64,000 bases of DNA from VXNE01 sp963668365. Lineage in GTDB: Bacteria; Pseudomonadota; Gammaproteobacteria; Pseudomonadales; Azotimanducaceae. Below are positions 41,582-51,122 of the stretch, one piece after another. Numbering within the stretch: the stretch's first letter is position 1; every line of letters begins with the position of its first letter. The position numbers were made by a program, and so were the translations under genes. Where the stretch lies: assembly GCA_963668365.1 (NCBI GenBank), contig OY764266.1, positions 186,001 to 250,000 on the forward strand, in the 5' to 3' direction. Under the pieces are notes generated by a model, which was not told the origin of the DNA, made no database searches, and was given only the letters and a program-made list of their open reading frames with translations.

Positions 41582-44500
41582 ATGAATCGGAGACTCGCAG
41601 CGCTGTTTCTGGGCGGCCTCTTGCTGATCGTCGTCGCCGGTATTCCCTCGGGCGAGGCCGGTGCGGCGGAAGAAGGGGAAGCGACGAACGCGCCCGAGGG
41701 GGACCTGATCTATTGGCTGCTGCGACCGCGTTGGTGGCGCGCAACGCCGGAACCGCCGGAACCGCCGGCGCTGTCGGACATCACGCACAACAGTCTGACG
41801 GTGGCCTGGGAAGCGCCGGCGAGCGGGACGTTCGACATCGTGGACTACGACGTGCAATACGGCCCCGCCGGGACCGGCGCATTCACGGAATGGCACCACG
41901 ACGGCGCGGCGACGCGGGCGACAATCACGGATCTTGCCGAGACCACGGAATACCGGGTGCGGGTGCGCGCGGTGAACGAGATGGGAAAAGGCGACTGGTC
42001 CAAGGCCCTCACAGGCACGACCCTGGCGGCGAGCGTGGTGTTTCTCGAGGGGTCGAGTACGCAACGGGCGGTGGAGGAGAATACGCCGTCGGGCGCGCCC
42101 ATCGGCAGACCGGTCGCGGCCACGACCCCGGCATTGCCCGCGCGCTACGAGCTTTCGGGACCGGACGCGGGGGCCTTCGCGATCGAGCCGGCGACCGGCC
42201 AGCTTCGCGCGCCGCGCGAGGCGAACTACGATCACGAACGGCGGACCAGCTACGTGGTGGACGTCGTGGCCCGGGACAGTGCCGGCGGGACGGGGCGCAT
42301 CGCGGTCCATATCGACGTGCTCGACGTGCCCGAGCCGCCGGGCAGACCGCCGCCGCCGACCGTATCGGCTTCAGGATCGACGGCGCTGCTGGTGGATTGG
42401 ACCATCCCACCGAATGACGGGCCGGTCATCACCGATTACGACGTCGAATATCGGGCGCCCGGTGCCCGAACCTACCAGGACGCGCGCTACGTGGGGAGGG
42501 AGACGCGGACGACGATCACCGCGTTGTCACCGGCGACGCAGTACGAGGTTCGGGTTCGCGCGTCCAACGACGAGGGCGCGGGGGCGTGGTCGGAGACATC
42601 GCGGGGAGAAACTGCGGGAGACGGCGGCGACGAACCCGAACCGCCGGCGGATGCGCCGGACCTCGTGGTCGAGTCGGCGCGGGTGAGCGCAAGCTCGCTC
42701 GACACCGGGCAGTCCTTCACGCTCAGCGCCACGGTGCGCAACCGCGGCGACGCCCCGGCGGGGGCGACCACGCTGCGCTGGTACCGCTCCGCGGACGCGG
42801 CCATCTCGACCGCCGACGCCGCGGCCGGCACGCACGCCGTGTCCGGGCTCGCGGCCTCCGCCGGCAGCGCGGAGTCCGTCGCGCTGAGCGCGCCGGACAG
42901 CGTCGGCGTCTACTACTACGGCGCCTGCGTCGACACCGTCGCCGGCGAGTCCGACGGCGCGAACAACTGCTCCGGCGGCGTGAGGGTCACGGTGTCCGAG
43001 CCGCCGGCGGGGGCGCCGGACCTCGTGGTCGAGTCGGCGGGCGTGAGCGCAAGCTCGCTCGACACCGGGCAGTCCTTCACGCTCAGCGCCACGGTGCGCA
43101 ACCGCGGCGGCACGGCGGCCGCGGCGACCACGCTGCGCTGGTACCGCTCGGCGGACGCGGCCATCTCGACCGACGACGCCGCGGCCGGCACGGACGCCGT
43201 GTCCGGTCTCGCGGCCTCCGCCGGCAGCGCGGAGTCCGTCGGGCTGAGCGCGCCGGACAGCGTCGGCGTCTACTATTACGGCGCCTGCGTCGACGCCGTC
43301 GCCGGCGAGTCCGACGGCGCGAACAACTGCTCCGGCGGCGTGAGGGTCACAGTGTCCGAGCCGCCGGCGCCGGACCTCGTGGTCGAGTCGGCGGGCGTGA
43401 GCGCAAGCTCGCTCGACACCGGGCAGTCCTTCACGCTCAGCGCCACGGTGCGCAACCGGGGCGGCACCCCGGCGGAGTCGACCACGCTGCGCTGGTACCG
43501 CTCGGCGGACGCGGCCATCTCGACCGCCGACGCGGCGGCCGGCACGGACGCCGTGTCCGGGCTCGCCGCCTCCGCCAGCAGCGCGGAGTCCGTCGGGCTG
43601 AGCGCGCCGGACAGCGTCGGCGTCTACTACTACGGCGCCTGCGTCGACGCCGTCGCCGGCGAGTCCGACAGCGCGAACAACTGCTCCGGCGGCGTGAAGG
43701 TCACGGTGTCCGAGCCGCCAGCGGGGGCGCCGGACCTCGTGGTCGAGTCGGCGGGCGTGAGCGCAAGCTCGCTCGACACCGGGCAGTCCTTCACGCTCAG
43801 CGCCACGGTACGCAACCGCGGCGGCGCGGCGGCCGCGGCGGCCACGCTGCGCTGGTACCGCTCCGCGGACGCGACGATCTCGACCGCCGACGCGGCGGCG
43901 GGCACGGACACCGTGTCCGGGCTCGCCGCCTCCGCCAGCAGCGCGGAGTCCGTCGCGCTGAGCGCGCCGACCAGCGTCGGCGTCTACTACTACGGCGCCT
44001 GCGTCGACGCCGTCGCCGGCGAGTCCGACAGCGCGAACAACTGCTCCGGCGGCGTGAAGGTCACGGTGTCCGAGCCGCCGGCGCCGGACCTCGTGGTCGA
44101 GTCGGCGGGCGTGAGCGCAAGCTCGCTCGACACCGGGCAGTCCTTCACGCTCAGCGCCACCGTGCGCAACCAGGGCGACGCGGCGGCCGCGGCGACCACG
44201 CTGCGCTGGTACCGCTCAACGGACGCGGCCATCTCGACCGCCGACGCCGCGGCCGGCACGGACGCCGTATCCGGGCTCGCGGCCTCCGCCGGCAGCGCGG
44301 AGTCCGTCGGGCTGAGCGCGCCGGCCAGCGCGGGCGTCTACTACTACGGCGCCTGCGTCGACGCGGTCGCCGGCGAGTCCGACAGCGCGAACAACTGCTC
44401 CGGCGGCGTGAAGGTCACGGTGTCCGAGCCGCCGGACGGGCCGGACCTCGTGGTCGAGTCGGCGGGCGTGAGCGCAAGCTCGCTCGACACCGGGCAGTCC

Positions 44501-45871
44501 TTCACGCTCAGCGCCACGGTGCGCAACAGCGGCGACGCCCCGGCGGGGTCGACCACGCTGCGCTGGTACCGCTCCGCGGACGCGACCATCTCGAGCGCCG
44601 ACACGGCGGCGGGCACGGACGCCGTGTCCGGGCTCGCGGCCTCCGCGACCAGTGCCGAGTCCGTCGCGCTGAGCGCGCCGGCCAGCGCGGGCGTCTACTA
44701 CTACGGCGCCTGCGTCGACGCGGTCGCCGGGGAGTCCGACGGCGCGAACAACTGCTCCGGCGGCGTGAAGGTCACGGTGTCCGAGCCGCCGGAGGGGCCG
44801 GACCTCGTGGTCGAGTCCGTCACGGCGAACCGCACCGATCTGGGAACTGGACAACCATTCGAACTGAAGGCGACGGTCCGCAACCAGGGCGATGCCGAGT
44901 CGGCGGCCACGACGCTGCGCTACTACCGGTCGACCGATTCGGGGATATCGTCGAGCGACACGCAGGTAGGCACCGACTCGGTGGTTCCCCTTTTTCAGCT
45001 TCCCCTTGAGACCGAAAGGACGACGAGCGACGAGATCGATCTGACCGCGCCGAACAGCATCGGAACCTACTACTACGGCGCGTGCGTCGACAGCGTGGCA
45101 GGGGAGTCCGATACCACAAACAACTGCTCGACCGGCATCAAGTTCACAATAAGCAGCAAGCCGGTCGCGCCCGATCTCATCGTCACCAACTCGCGAATCA
45201 AAGACAACGAGCGCGAGCCCGGCACGGGGTTCATATATAGCGCCTTCGTCGAGAACGCGGGCACGGGTGACTCTGAAGCGACCACGGCCAGAATGTACCA
45301 GTCGTCGGACACGGACATTACCCGAAGCGACACCGAACTGAAAACCGACTCCATAAGGGCGCTGCAGCCCGGCATAGACACCATAACTGGCGGCGTGCTG
45401 ACCGTGCCGGAGAAATGGGGCGTGTACTACTACGGCGCGTGCGTGGACGCTGTGGCCGACGAGACCAACACCGCCAACAACTGTTCGAGCGCGGCGCGAC
45501 TCGTCGTGGGCGGGGGATCGAACGCGCCGGATCTCCTGGTCGAATCCGCCAGCGTGGACAACGCCAGCCTGACCTTCGGTGACACGTTCACGCTGAGCGC
45601 GACAATCCGCAACCGCGGCGATGTCGCCGCCGCATCGACGACGGTACGCCTCTACAGCTACCGGCGGGTCATCGCGGACGTCGAACTCTGGTCGGCGTCA
45701 GTGGCCGGCCTGGACCCCTCGGACACCAGCAGCGTTTCCGTCGATGTGACAGTGCGGCTCGAGCCGGGCACGTACCACTACCGCGTGTGCGTCGATTCGG
45801 TGTCCGGCGAGCTCGCGAAACAGAACAACTGCTCGGGCATCGTAGAGATCTCGGTAACTTCCGGGGACTGA
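41582..45871 (+). CDS. Secreted repeat protein: FN3-cadherin-FN3 and nine CARDB domains
   Basis: 1429 aa from ATG 41582, with a signal peptide (MNRRLAALFLGGLLLIVVAG ... GEAGAA). After LIYWLLRPRWWR come an FN3 domain (about 58-145), a cadherin-like domain (about 150-250, RYELSGPDAGAFAIEPATGQ), a second FN3 (about 258-345) and nine tandem CARDB domains of about 119 aa each starting PDLVVESA. Each CARDB has GVYYYGACVD...NNCS, so a likely disulfide. The first six are almost identical, the last three diverged. Probably an exported adhesin or cell-surface scaffold; no anchor is visible at the C-terminus. Confidence 0.85.
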   Translation: MNRRLAALFLGGLLLIVVAGIPSGEAGAAEEGEATNAPEGDLIYWLLRPRWWRATPEPPEPPALSDITHNSLTVAWEAPASGTFDIVDYDVQYGPAGTGAFTEWHHDGAATRATITDLAETTEYRVRVRAVNEMGKGDWSKALTGTTLAASVVFLEGSSTQRAVEENTPSGAPIGRPVAATTPALPARYELSGPDAGAFAIEPATGQLRAPREANYDHERRTSYVVDVVARDSAGGTGRIAVHIDVLDVPEPPGRPPPPTVSASGSTALLVDWTIPPNDGPVITDYDVEYRAPGARTYQDARYVGRETRTTITALSPATQYEVRVRASNDEGAGAWSETSRGETAGDGGDEPEPPADAPDLVVESARVSASSLDTGQSFTLSATVRNRGDAPAGATTLRWYRSADAAISTADAAAGTHAVSGLAASAGSAESVALSAPDSVGVYYYGACVDTVAGESDGANNCSGGVRVTVSEPPAGAPDLVVESAGVSASSLDTGQSFTLSATVRNRGGTAAAATTLRWYRSADAAISTDDAAAGTDAVSGLAASAGSAESVGLSAPDSVGVYYYGACVDAVAGESDGANNCSGGVRVTVSEPPAPDLVVESAGVSASSLDTGQSFTLSATVRNRGGTPAESTTLRWYRSADAAISTADAAAGTDAVSGLAASASSAESVGLSAPDSVGVYYYGACVDAVAGESDSANNCSGGVKVTVSEPPAGAPDLVVESAGVSASSLDTGQSFTLSATVRNRGGAAAAAATLRWYRSADATISTADAAAGTDTVSGLAASASSAESVALSAPTSVGVYYYGACVDAVAGESDSANNCSGGVKVTVSEPPAPDLVVESAGVSASSLDTGQSFTLSATVRNQGDAAAAATTLRWYRSTDAAISTADAAAGTDAVSGLAASAGSAESVGLSAPASAGVYYYGACVDAVAGESDSANNCSGGVKVTVSEPPDGPDLVVESAGVSASSLDTGQSFTLSATVRNSGDAPAGSTTLRWYRSADATISSADTAAGTDAVSGLAASATSAESVALSAPASAGVYYYGACVDAVAGESDGANNCSGGVKVTVSEPPEGPDLVVESVTANRTDLGTGQPFELKATVRNQGDAESAATTLRYYRSTDSGISSSDTQVGTDSVVPLFQLPLETERTTSDEIDLTAPNSIGTYYYGACVDSVAGESDTTNNCSTGIKFTISSKPVAPDLIVTNSRIKDNEREPGTGFIYSAFVENAGTGDSEATTARMYQSSDTDITRSDTELKTDSIRALQPGIDTITGGVLTVPEKWGVYYYGACVDAVADETNTANNCSSAARLVVGGGSNAPDLLVESASVDNASLTFGDTFTLSATIRNRGDVAAASTTVRLYSYRRVIADVELWSASVAGLDPSDTSSVSVDVTVRLEPGTYHYRVCVDSVSGELAKQNNCSGIVEISVTSGD
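42658..44801 (+). repeat. Six near-identical tandem DNA repeats of about 354-361 bp
   Basis: Copies start at about 42658, 43018, 43375, 43735, 44089 and 44446, each beginning with the codons for PDLVVESA. Linker length between copies varies (PPAGA, PPA, PPDG). Long stretches, for example the bases encoding SSLDTGQSFTLSATVRN, are identical between copies, which indicates recent duplication or gene conversion. Three more diverged copies follow to 45870. Confidence 0.9.
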
Positions 45872-45929
45872 CCTGGCATCGGTCGGCCGCAACCAATCGA
45901 AACAATGTAGGCTTTTCGGCAGCGAACAT

Positions 45930-47330
45930 ATGTCACATCCCGTACCCCTGCACAACGAGTTCCTGCCCGGGTCCATCGAGGCGAAGGATCTCGAGCACCT
46001 CCTGCACCCCAACACGAACCTCGGCGCCCACCAGGCGCAAGGTCCGATCGTGCACGCCCGCGCCAAGGGCGTGTACCTGTGGGACAACAACGGCAAGCAG
46101 TACCTCGAGGGCATGGCGGGCCTCTGGTGCACGGCGATCGGCTACGGCGAGGAGGAGCTCGCCAGGGTCGCGAGTGAGCAGATCAGGAAACTCTCGTTCT
46201 CGCAGTTGTTCGCGGGGAAGACCCACGAGCCGAGCGTGCTGCTGGCGGAGAAGCTCAAGGCGATGATGCCGTTCGACGCGGGGCGCGTCTTCTATGGCCT
46301 CTCCGGCTCCGACGCGAACGACACGCAGATCAAGCTGATGTGGTACTACCACAACCTCATCGGCAAACCGGAAAAGAAAAAGATCATCGCGCACCTGGGC
46401 GGTTATCACGGTCTCACCGTCGCCAGCGGCAGCCTGACCGGCCTGCCACCGTTTCACGCGCACTTCGACCTGCCGATTCCGGGCATCCTGCATGCCGGCA
46501 ATCCGCACTACTACCGCCAGGCGCACGACGGCGAATCCGAGGACGCGTTCACGACCCGTCTCGCGCAATCCCTCGACGACCTCATCGTGGCGGAGGGCCC
46601 GGATACCGTGGCGGCGTTCATCGCCGAGCCGATTCTCGGCGTCGCGGGCGTCATAGTCCCGCCGGACGGCTACTACGACAAGATCCAGGCGGTGCTCGAA
46701 AAACACGGCGCGCTGTTCATCGACGACGAAGTGATCTGCGGATTCGGCCGCACGGGCAACGCGTTCGGCGCCCAGACCATGGGCATCCGGCCCGACACCA
46801 TGACCGTGGCCAAGGCATTGTCGTCCGCGTACCTGCCCATTTCCGCGGTCATCATTCCGGAGTCCGTGTACGAACCGCTCGCGGCGGCAAGCCCGGACGT
46901 GGGCATCTTCGCCCACGGCTTCACCTACTCCGGGCACCCGGTCTGCGCCGCGGTCGCGCTGCGCAACCTGGAACTGCTGGAGGAGCGCGGCATCTTCGAG
47001 CACGCGGCCAGAGTGGGCGAGACGTTCCAGGCGCGCCTGGCCCAGGCCGGCTCACACCCGGTGGTCGGAGAGGCGCGCGGCAAGGGACTGATGGGGGCGG
47101 TCGAACTCGTCGCCGACAAGGAGACGAAACAGCCATTCGATGCGGGGCTCGGGATAGGGCCCTACTGCATGCAGCGGGCCATGGATCACGGGCTCATCGT
47201 GCGAGGGCTCGGCGACTCGGTGGCGATCTGTCCGCCGCTGGTCATCACCGACGAGCAGGTCCACGAACTCTTCGACAAGCTCGGCAAGGCGCTGGACGAA
47301 ACGTTCGAATACGCCCGCAAGGGCGGATGA
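45930..47330 (+). CDS. Class III PLP-dependent aminotransferase
   Basis: 466 aa, the size of omega-amino acid:pyruvate transaminases. N-terminal LWDNNGKQYLEGMAGLWCTA; PLP-site residues in FYGLSGSDANDTQIK, the aspartate in ALFIDDEVICGFGRTG and the Schiff-base lysine in TMTVAKALSSAYLPI. Substrates of this class include beta-alanine, taurine, GABA and amines. ATG start lies after AGCGAACAT. The catabolic genes that follow on the same strand may handle the product (inference). Confidence 0.88.
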   Translation: MSHPVPLHNEFLPGSIEAKDLEHLLHPNTNLGAHQAQGPIVHARAKGVYLWDNNGKQYLEGMAGLWCTAIGYGEEELARVASEQIRKLSFSQLFAGKTHEPSVLLAEKLKAMMPFDAGRVFYGLSGSDANDTQIKLMWYYHNLIGKPEKKKIIAHLGGYHGLTVASGSLTGLPPFHAHFDLPIPGILHAGNPHYYRQAHDGESEDAFTTRLAQSLDDLIVAEGPDTVAAFIAEPILGVAGVIVPPDGYYDKIQAVLEKHGALFIDDEVICGFGRTGNAFGAQTMGIRPDTMTVAKALSSAYLPISAVIIPESVYEPLAAASPDVGIFAHGFTYSGHPVCAAVALRNLELLEERGIFEHAARVGETFQARLAQAGSHPVVGEARGKGLMGAVELVADKETKQPFDAGLGIGPYCMQRAMDHGLIVRGLGDSVAICPPLVITDEQVHELFDKLGKALDETFEYARKGG

Positions 47331-47399
47331 TGCGATCCGAGCTTTCGCGATAGATGCAATCCACCGCGCCGCCGGGCGCGGTAAACCAGGGGAAACAGG

Positions 47400-48320
47400 A
47401 TGGAATTCGGCGTACAGGTAAACGTGTATCGCGCTTCGGCGGCGCAGGTGCTCGCATCGGCGCAAGCGATGGAAGCGGGCGGCTGGGACAGCATTTGGTT
47501 CGCCGACCACTTCATTCCTCCCCGTTCCGCCCCCGAGGAGGAGGCGCTGACCGCCTTCGAGGGCCTGTCCGCGATCGCCTTCGTCGCCGGCAGGACGAAA
47601 AAGCTCAGGCTCGGGAACCTGGTGGTGGGCAACACCTACCGCAATCCGGCGCTCTTGGCCAAGATCGCCGGCACCATCGACACCCTGAGCGAAGGGCGGT
47701 TCACCCTCGCCGTCGGCGCGGGCTGGTACCAGCGCGAACACGAAGCCTACGGCTGGACGTTCCCTTCCATGAAGGAGCGCCAGGACCGGTTCGAGGAAGC
47801 CTGCGAACTCATCCGCCTGCTGATCCACTCGAAGGATCCGGTCAGTTTCGACGGCACCTACTACCGGCTCGACGCGGCCCGCCTGTCGCCCGGTTCCTAC
47901 GGTGAACCGATCCCCATCATGGTGGGCGGGACGGGGCCGAAACGGACGCTGCGCACCCTCGCCAAGTTCGGCGACGTCATGAATCTCGACGGCTGGGCGG
48001 GCGGCGGCATGGCTTTGGAGCACTACCGGCACAAGGCCGGAATCCTCGAGCAGCACTGCGAGGACGCGGGCCGTGACCCCGCCGAGATCCGCCGGACGCT
48101 GCTCATCCCCTGCCTCCTCAGCGAGGACAAGGCTCGGAACGAGGACTTCATAAACCGGTTCGGCCCCGGCACCGTCGCGGGAGGAAGGCAGTACGTCATC
48201 GATCGCATCGGCGAGTTCGAAGACGCCGGTATCGCCGAGATCATGTTCGGGGCCATGCCTTCCGGCAACGTCGGACTGCTACAGCGGTTCGACGAAGAGA
48301 TTCTCTCCGCTTTCAGGTAG
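47400..48320 (+). CDS. LLM-class flavin-dependent oxidoreductase
   Basis: 306 aa, bacterial luciferase-like TIM barrel. EAGGWDSIWFADHFIPP near the N-terminus, KKLRLGNLVVGNTYRNPALL, FTLAVGAGWYQREHEAYGWT and PIMVGGTGPKRTLR match F420-dependent TIGR03560-like members. The cofactor may be F420 or FMN; I cannot tell. GGGGAAACAGG upstream serves as ribosome-binding site. Confidence 0.85.
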   Translation: MEFGVQVNVYRASAAQVLASAQAMEAGGWDSIWFADHFIPPRSAPEEEALTAFEGLSAIAFVAGRTKKLRLGNLVVGNTYRNPALLAKIAGTIDTLSEGRFTLAVGAGWYQREHEAYGWTFPSMKERQDRFEEACELIRLLIHSKDPVSFDGTYYRLDAARLSPGSYGEPIPIMVGGTGPKRTLRTLAKFGDVMNLDGWAGGGMALEHYRHKAGILEQHCEDAGRDPAEIRRTLLIPCLLSEDKARNEDFINRFGPGTVAGGRQYVIDRIGEFEDAGIAEIMFGAMPSGNVGLLQRFDEEILSAFR

Positions 48321-48451
48321 GCCGATCAGCACTTTGCATGGAATGACTATCCCGTATTACACATGCCCAACGCCGCAACTTGCGTCACAAGCAGTCGGCG
48401 GGGGTATGCTTGGTTCCGGCACCAGTGGACACGACGCGGAGCAGTCCGGAA

Positions 48452-49597
48452 ATGCGTTACGAAATCATATCGGCCGATTGCCACATCGATCTGCCCTGGC
48501 TCCCGGAGGATCTCTTTACCGGCAATGCGCCCGCCGCGATGCGCGATCGGATGCCCTATGTCGAAGAAAGGGAGGATGGCCGCTTCTGGGTGAGCCACAG
48601 CGGCGCGCAGTTCGGACTGCAAAACGGCATGGGCTCGGCGGGACGCGTCTACGTGCCGGGACAGATTCACCGATCGGACCGCATGGCTGAACAGGGCCTC
48701 TTCAGCGACGGAGAGAAGGGGATCCCTCGACTCACGGACCCGGAATTGCGGGTTCGCGACCAGGATCTCGATGGCATCCAGGCCGAGGTGATCTACGGCA
48801 TCCTCGGCACGTCGAACCGTCTCAACGACGACGAAGCCGCGACCGAAGTCATGCGCATCTACAACGAGTGGATGGCGGACTTCTGCACCGCCAGGCCCGA
48901 GCGCTTTGCCGGCATCGCGAGCATTCCGAGCCACGATGTCTCGATCGCGTGCGGCGAGGTGCGCCGGGTCGCCGAGCGCGGCGCGCTGCGCGGGATCGAA
49001 GTAGCGAGCACTTACGACATGACGCCGCTGTTTCATCCCTCCTGGGAACCGCTCTGGGCAGTGGCCGAGGAAGCCAACCTGCCGCTGCACTACCACACCA
49101 TCGGCGGGGGACGCCGCTATGACCTCGATGCGCTTGCCCCGCTGCAACGGCGACAGGCGTTCGCCGTGACCATCACAAGTTTCCAGTTGGCCATGTCGAA
49201 GATCGTCATGGAGATCATCTACGGCGGCGTGCTCGAAGCGCATCCGGGTTTGAAGGTCGTGGTCGGCGAAAGCGGCATCGGGTGGATTCCCTACATCCTG
49301 GATCACATGGACCTCGAGTGGGAAGACCAGTTCAAGGACCTCACACTGACCATGAAGCCTTCCGAGTACTGGCGCCGCCAATGCCATGCCACCTACCAGT
49401 CGGACCCCATCGGCATTCGCCTGCTCGACATCCTGGGCGAAGACAACGTGATGTGGGGCAGCGACTTCCCGCACCCCGACGGCGTGTGGCCGGATTCCAG
49501 GGAGTTCATAGAGCGCGAGCTCGGCGGCGTATCCGAAGCGTTGCGGCGCAAGATCACCTGCGAGAACGCCGGTCGCCTGTACGGCTTCCTCGATTGA
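48452..49597 (+). CDS. Amidohydrolase-2-family metal-dependent hydrolase
   Basis: 381 aa from ATG 48452 (MRYEIISADCHIDLP). The metal site begins with ADCHID instead of the usual HxH; later residues are the histidines of LPLHYHTIGG and the aspartate in VMWGSDFPHPDGVWP. This is the aminocarboxymuconate-semialdehyde decarboxylase/amidohydrolase-2 group, which includes decarboxylases and lactonases. Substrate unknown. The preceding 130 bp contain no other gene. Confidence 0.85.
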   Translation: MRYEIISADCHIDLPWLPEDLFTGNAPAAMRDRMPYVEEREDGRFWVSHSGAQFGLQNGMGSAGRVYVPGQIHRSDRMAEQGLFSDGEKGIPRLTDPELRVRDQDLDGIQAEVIYGILGTSNRLNDDEAATEVMRIYNEWMADFCTARPERFAGIASIPSHDVSIACGEVRRVAERGALRGIEVASTYDMTPLFHPSWEPLWAVAEEANLPLHYHTIGGGRRYDLDALAPLQRRQAFAVTITSFQLAMSKIVMEIIYGGVLEAHPGLKVVVGESGIGWIPYILDHMDLEWEDQFKDLTLTMKPSEYWRRQCHATYQSDPIGIRLLDILGEDNVMWGSDFPHPDGVWPDSREFIERELGGVSEALRRKITCENAGRLYGFLD

Positions 49598-49690
49598 GTC
49601 TCGATGGCGGGGGCAGGGTCAGAATCAGCCCGACCCGGCGCGGCGAACGTAATGCATCTTCCCTCGCGCGCTGCTAATGTTTGGCGTCCC

Positions 49691-49767
49691 GCGCCCGTAG
49701 CTCAGTTGGATAGAGCGTTGGCCTCCGAAGCCAAAGGCCACAGGTTCGAATCCTGTCGGGCGCGCCA
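49691..49767 (+). tRNA. tRNA-Arg (anticodon CCG)
   Basis: A 77-nt cloverleaf with encoded CCA. Acceptor stem GCGCCCG pairs with CGGGCGC; D arm GCTCAGTTGGATAGAGC; anticodon stem TTGGC/GCCAA around loop CTCCGAA, giving anticodon CCG; T arm contains GGTTCGAATCC. Confidence 0.95.
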
Positions 49768-49877
49768 CAGACTGCGCCACGTCCAGCGCGGCCGTTCATC
49801 CGCAATTTGCAGTTGCGGTCGCCGTGGGCAATGATCTCGCCAACTGATCGCGACGCCCTTTTCTGAGAGACCTTTAC

Positions 49878-50411
49878 ATGACACTTCGACCCCGATTCGC
49901 CAGGTTCGCCGCCATCTTGGCCGGCGGGCTCCTGGCCTCAAGCTGCCTCGCCGCGGATGTCGGCGATGCGGCCCCCGACTTTCGCCTGCCGGGTTCCGAC
50001 GGCAACGAGCACGCACTCGCCGACTATCGGGGCCGGCATGTCGTGATCGCGTTCTTCCCCAAGGCCTTCACCGGCGGCTGAACCATGCAGTGCAAGGCGC
50101 TGCGTGACAGCGCCGAGGAAATCTCCGCCTTCGACGTCGCGTACTTCATGGCAAGCGTCGATGCGCCGGAAACGAACAGGGATTTCGCCGAGCAGAACAG
50201 GGCCGGCTTTCCGATCCTGTCGGACGCCGACCGCACCGTATCGACGGCGTACGGCGTGCTGAGCGAGCGCGGGTTCGCGAAACGGTGGACCTATTTCATC
50301 GACCCGGAAGGGGTCATCGTCCGGGTCGACCGGGAGGTGGATGCGAGCAGCGCCGGGGCCGATCTCGTGAATCATCTCGAGGCACTGGGCGTACCGCGCA
50401 GAGAACAATAG
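49878..50411 (+). CDS. Exported peroxiredoxin with in-frame TGA at the peroxidatic position (probable selenoprotein)
   Basis: Reading through TGA 50079-50081 as one residue gives 177 aa. A signal peptide (FAAILAGGLLASSCLAAD) leads into a thioredoxin-fold peroxiredoxin: APDFRLPGSDGNEHALADYR, VVIAFFPKAFTGG, TGA at residue 68, then TMQCKALRD, later GFPILSDADRTVSTAYGVLS. The active site reads PKAFTGG-U-TMQC, exactly the PxxxTxxC motif with selenocysteine replacing the peroxidatic Cys and Cys72 as resolving residue. Both sides stay in one frame with normal codon use. A stable hairpin begins 14 nt after the TGA. The alternative is a nonsense mutation of TGC. selA, selB and selD are not in the window. 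Confidence 0.8.
50096..50114 (+). promoter_or_regulatory. Candidate bacterial SECIS hairpin
   Basis: GGCGCTG (50096-50102), loop CGTGA, CAGCGCC (50108-50114): a perfect 7-bp stem starting 14 nt after the TGA with a G/U-containing loop about 22-26 nt downstream. This geometry matches the short upper stem-loop that binds SelB in E. coli formate dehydrogenase mRNA. It lies inside the peroxiredoxin coding sequence, as bacterial SECIS elements do. Confidence 0.65.
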
Positions 50412-50426
50412 GAAGGCGCGGCCGGG

Positions 50427-51062
50427 TCAGGGGTCCGTCTTGTCCCGGTACTCGCACAGGTCCTCGATGACGCACGCGCCGCAGCGCGGCTTGCGCGCCA
50501 CACAGACATAGCGTCCGTGCAGGATCAGCCAATGGTGGGCGTCGCGCTTGAAGTCGTTCGGCGTGAACCGCAGGAGTTTGTCCTCAACCTGCCTCGGCGT
50601 CTTGCCGGGCGCGAGCTTCGTTCGGTTGGCAACACGAAAGATATGCGTGTCCACGGCGATGGCGGGTTCGCCGAAGGCCGTGTTGAGAACGACGTTGGCT
50701 GTCTTTCGCCCCACGCCCGGCAGCGCTTCGAGAGCGACCCGGTCGCGCGGAACTTCGCCGCCGTGAAGCGAGATGAGAGTTTCGCACGTCTTCAGGATGT
50801 TGGCGGCCTTGGTGTTGAACAGGCCGATGGACTTGATGTGCTCCTTCAGCCCCTCAAGGCCCAGGTCCAGCATCCCTTGTGGCGTACCCGCTTCGGCGAA
50901 CAGTGTTTTCGTCGCGCGATTCACGCTCACGTCCGTGGCCTGCGCCGAGAGGATGACGGAGACAAGAAGCTGGAACGGAGATTGGTACTTTAGCTCGGTA
51001 GTAGGCTTGGGGTTCTCGGCCTGCAGGCGCTGGTATATTTCGCGCCTCTTTTGCTTGTTCAT
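50427..51062 (-). CDS. nth: Endonuclease III
   Basis: 211 aa. ELKYQSPFQLLVSVILSAQA, the helix-hairpin-helix LPGVGRKTANVVLNTAFG with catalytic Lys, the catalytic Asp in AVDTHIFRV, and the [4Fe-4S] cysteines in CVARKPRCGACVIEDLC. A DNA glycosylase/AP lyase for oxidised pyrimidines. In enteric bacteria nth ends the rnf/rsx operon; here it is 8 kb from the rnf genes and opposite the peroxiredoxin gene. Confidence 0.95.
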   Translation of the reverse strand: MNKQKRREIYQRLQAENPKPTTELKYQSPFQLLVSVILSAQATDVSVNRATKTLFAEAGTPQGMLDLGLEGLKEHIKSIGLFNTKAANILKTCETLISLHGGEVPRDRVALEALPGVGRKTANVVLNTAFGEPAIAVDTHIFRVANRTKLAPGKTPRQVEDKLLRFTPNDFKRDAHHWLILHGRYVCVARKPRCGACVIEDLCEYRDKTDP

Positions 51063-51122
51063 GTCCCGCTCGTTCTCAGTCCTGCGGGGTGGCCACCCGA
51101 GTCACCTGCCACCGAGACGAAT

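Noticed and set aside
42487..44910. Several antisense open frames of about 70-210 aa across the repeat protein
   Set aside because: They recur with the same period as the CARDB repeats and are reverse shadows of a GC-rich coding strand.
51087..51098. Palindrome GGGTGGCCACCC downstream of the nth start
   Set aside because: No loop and no T-run; palindromes of this size are expected by chance in GC-rich DNA.
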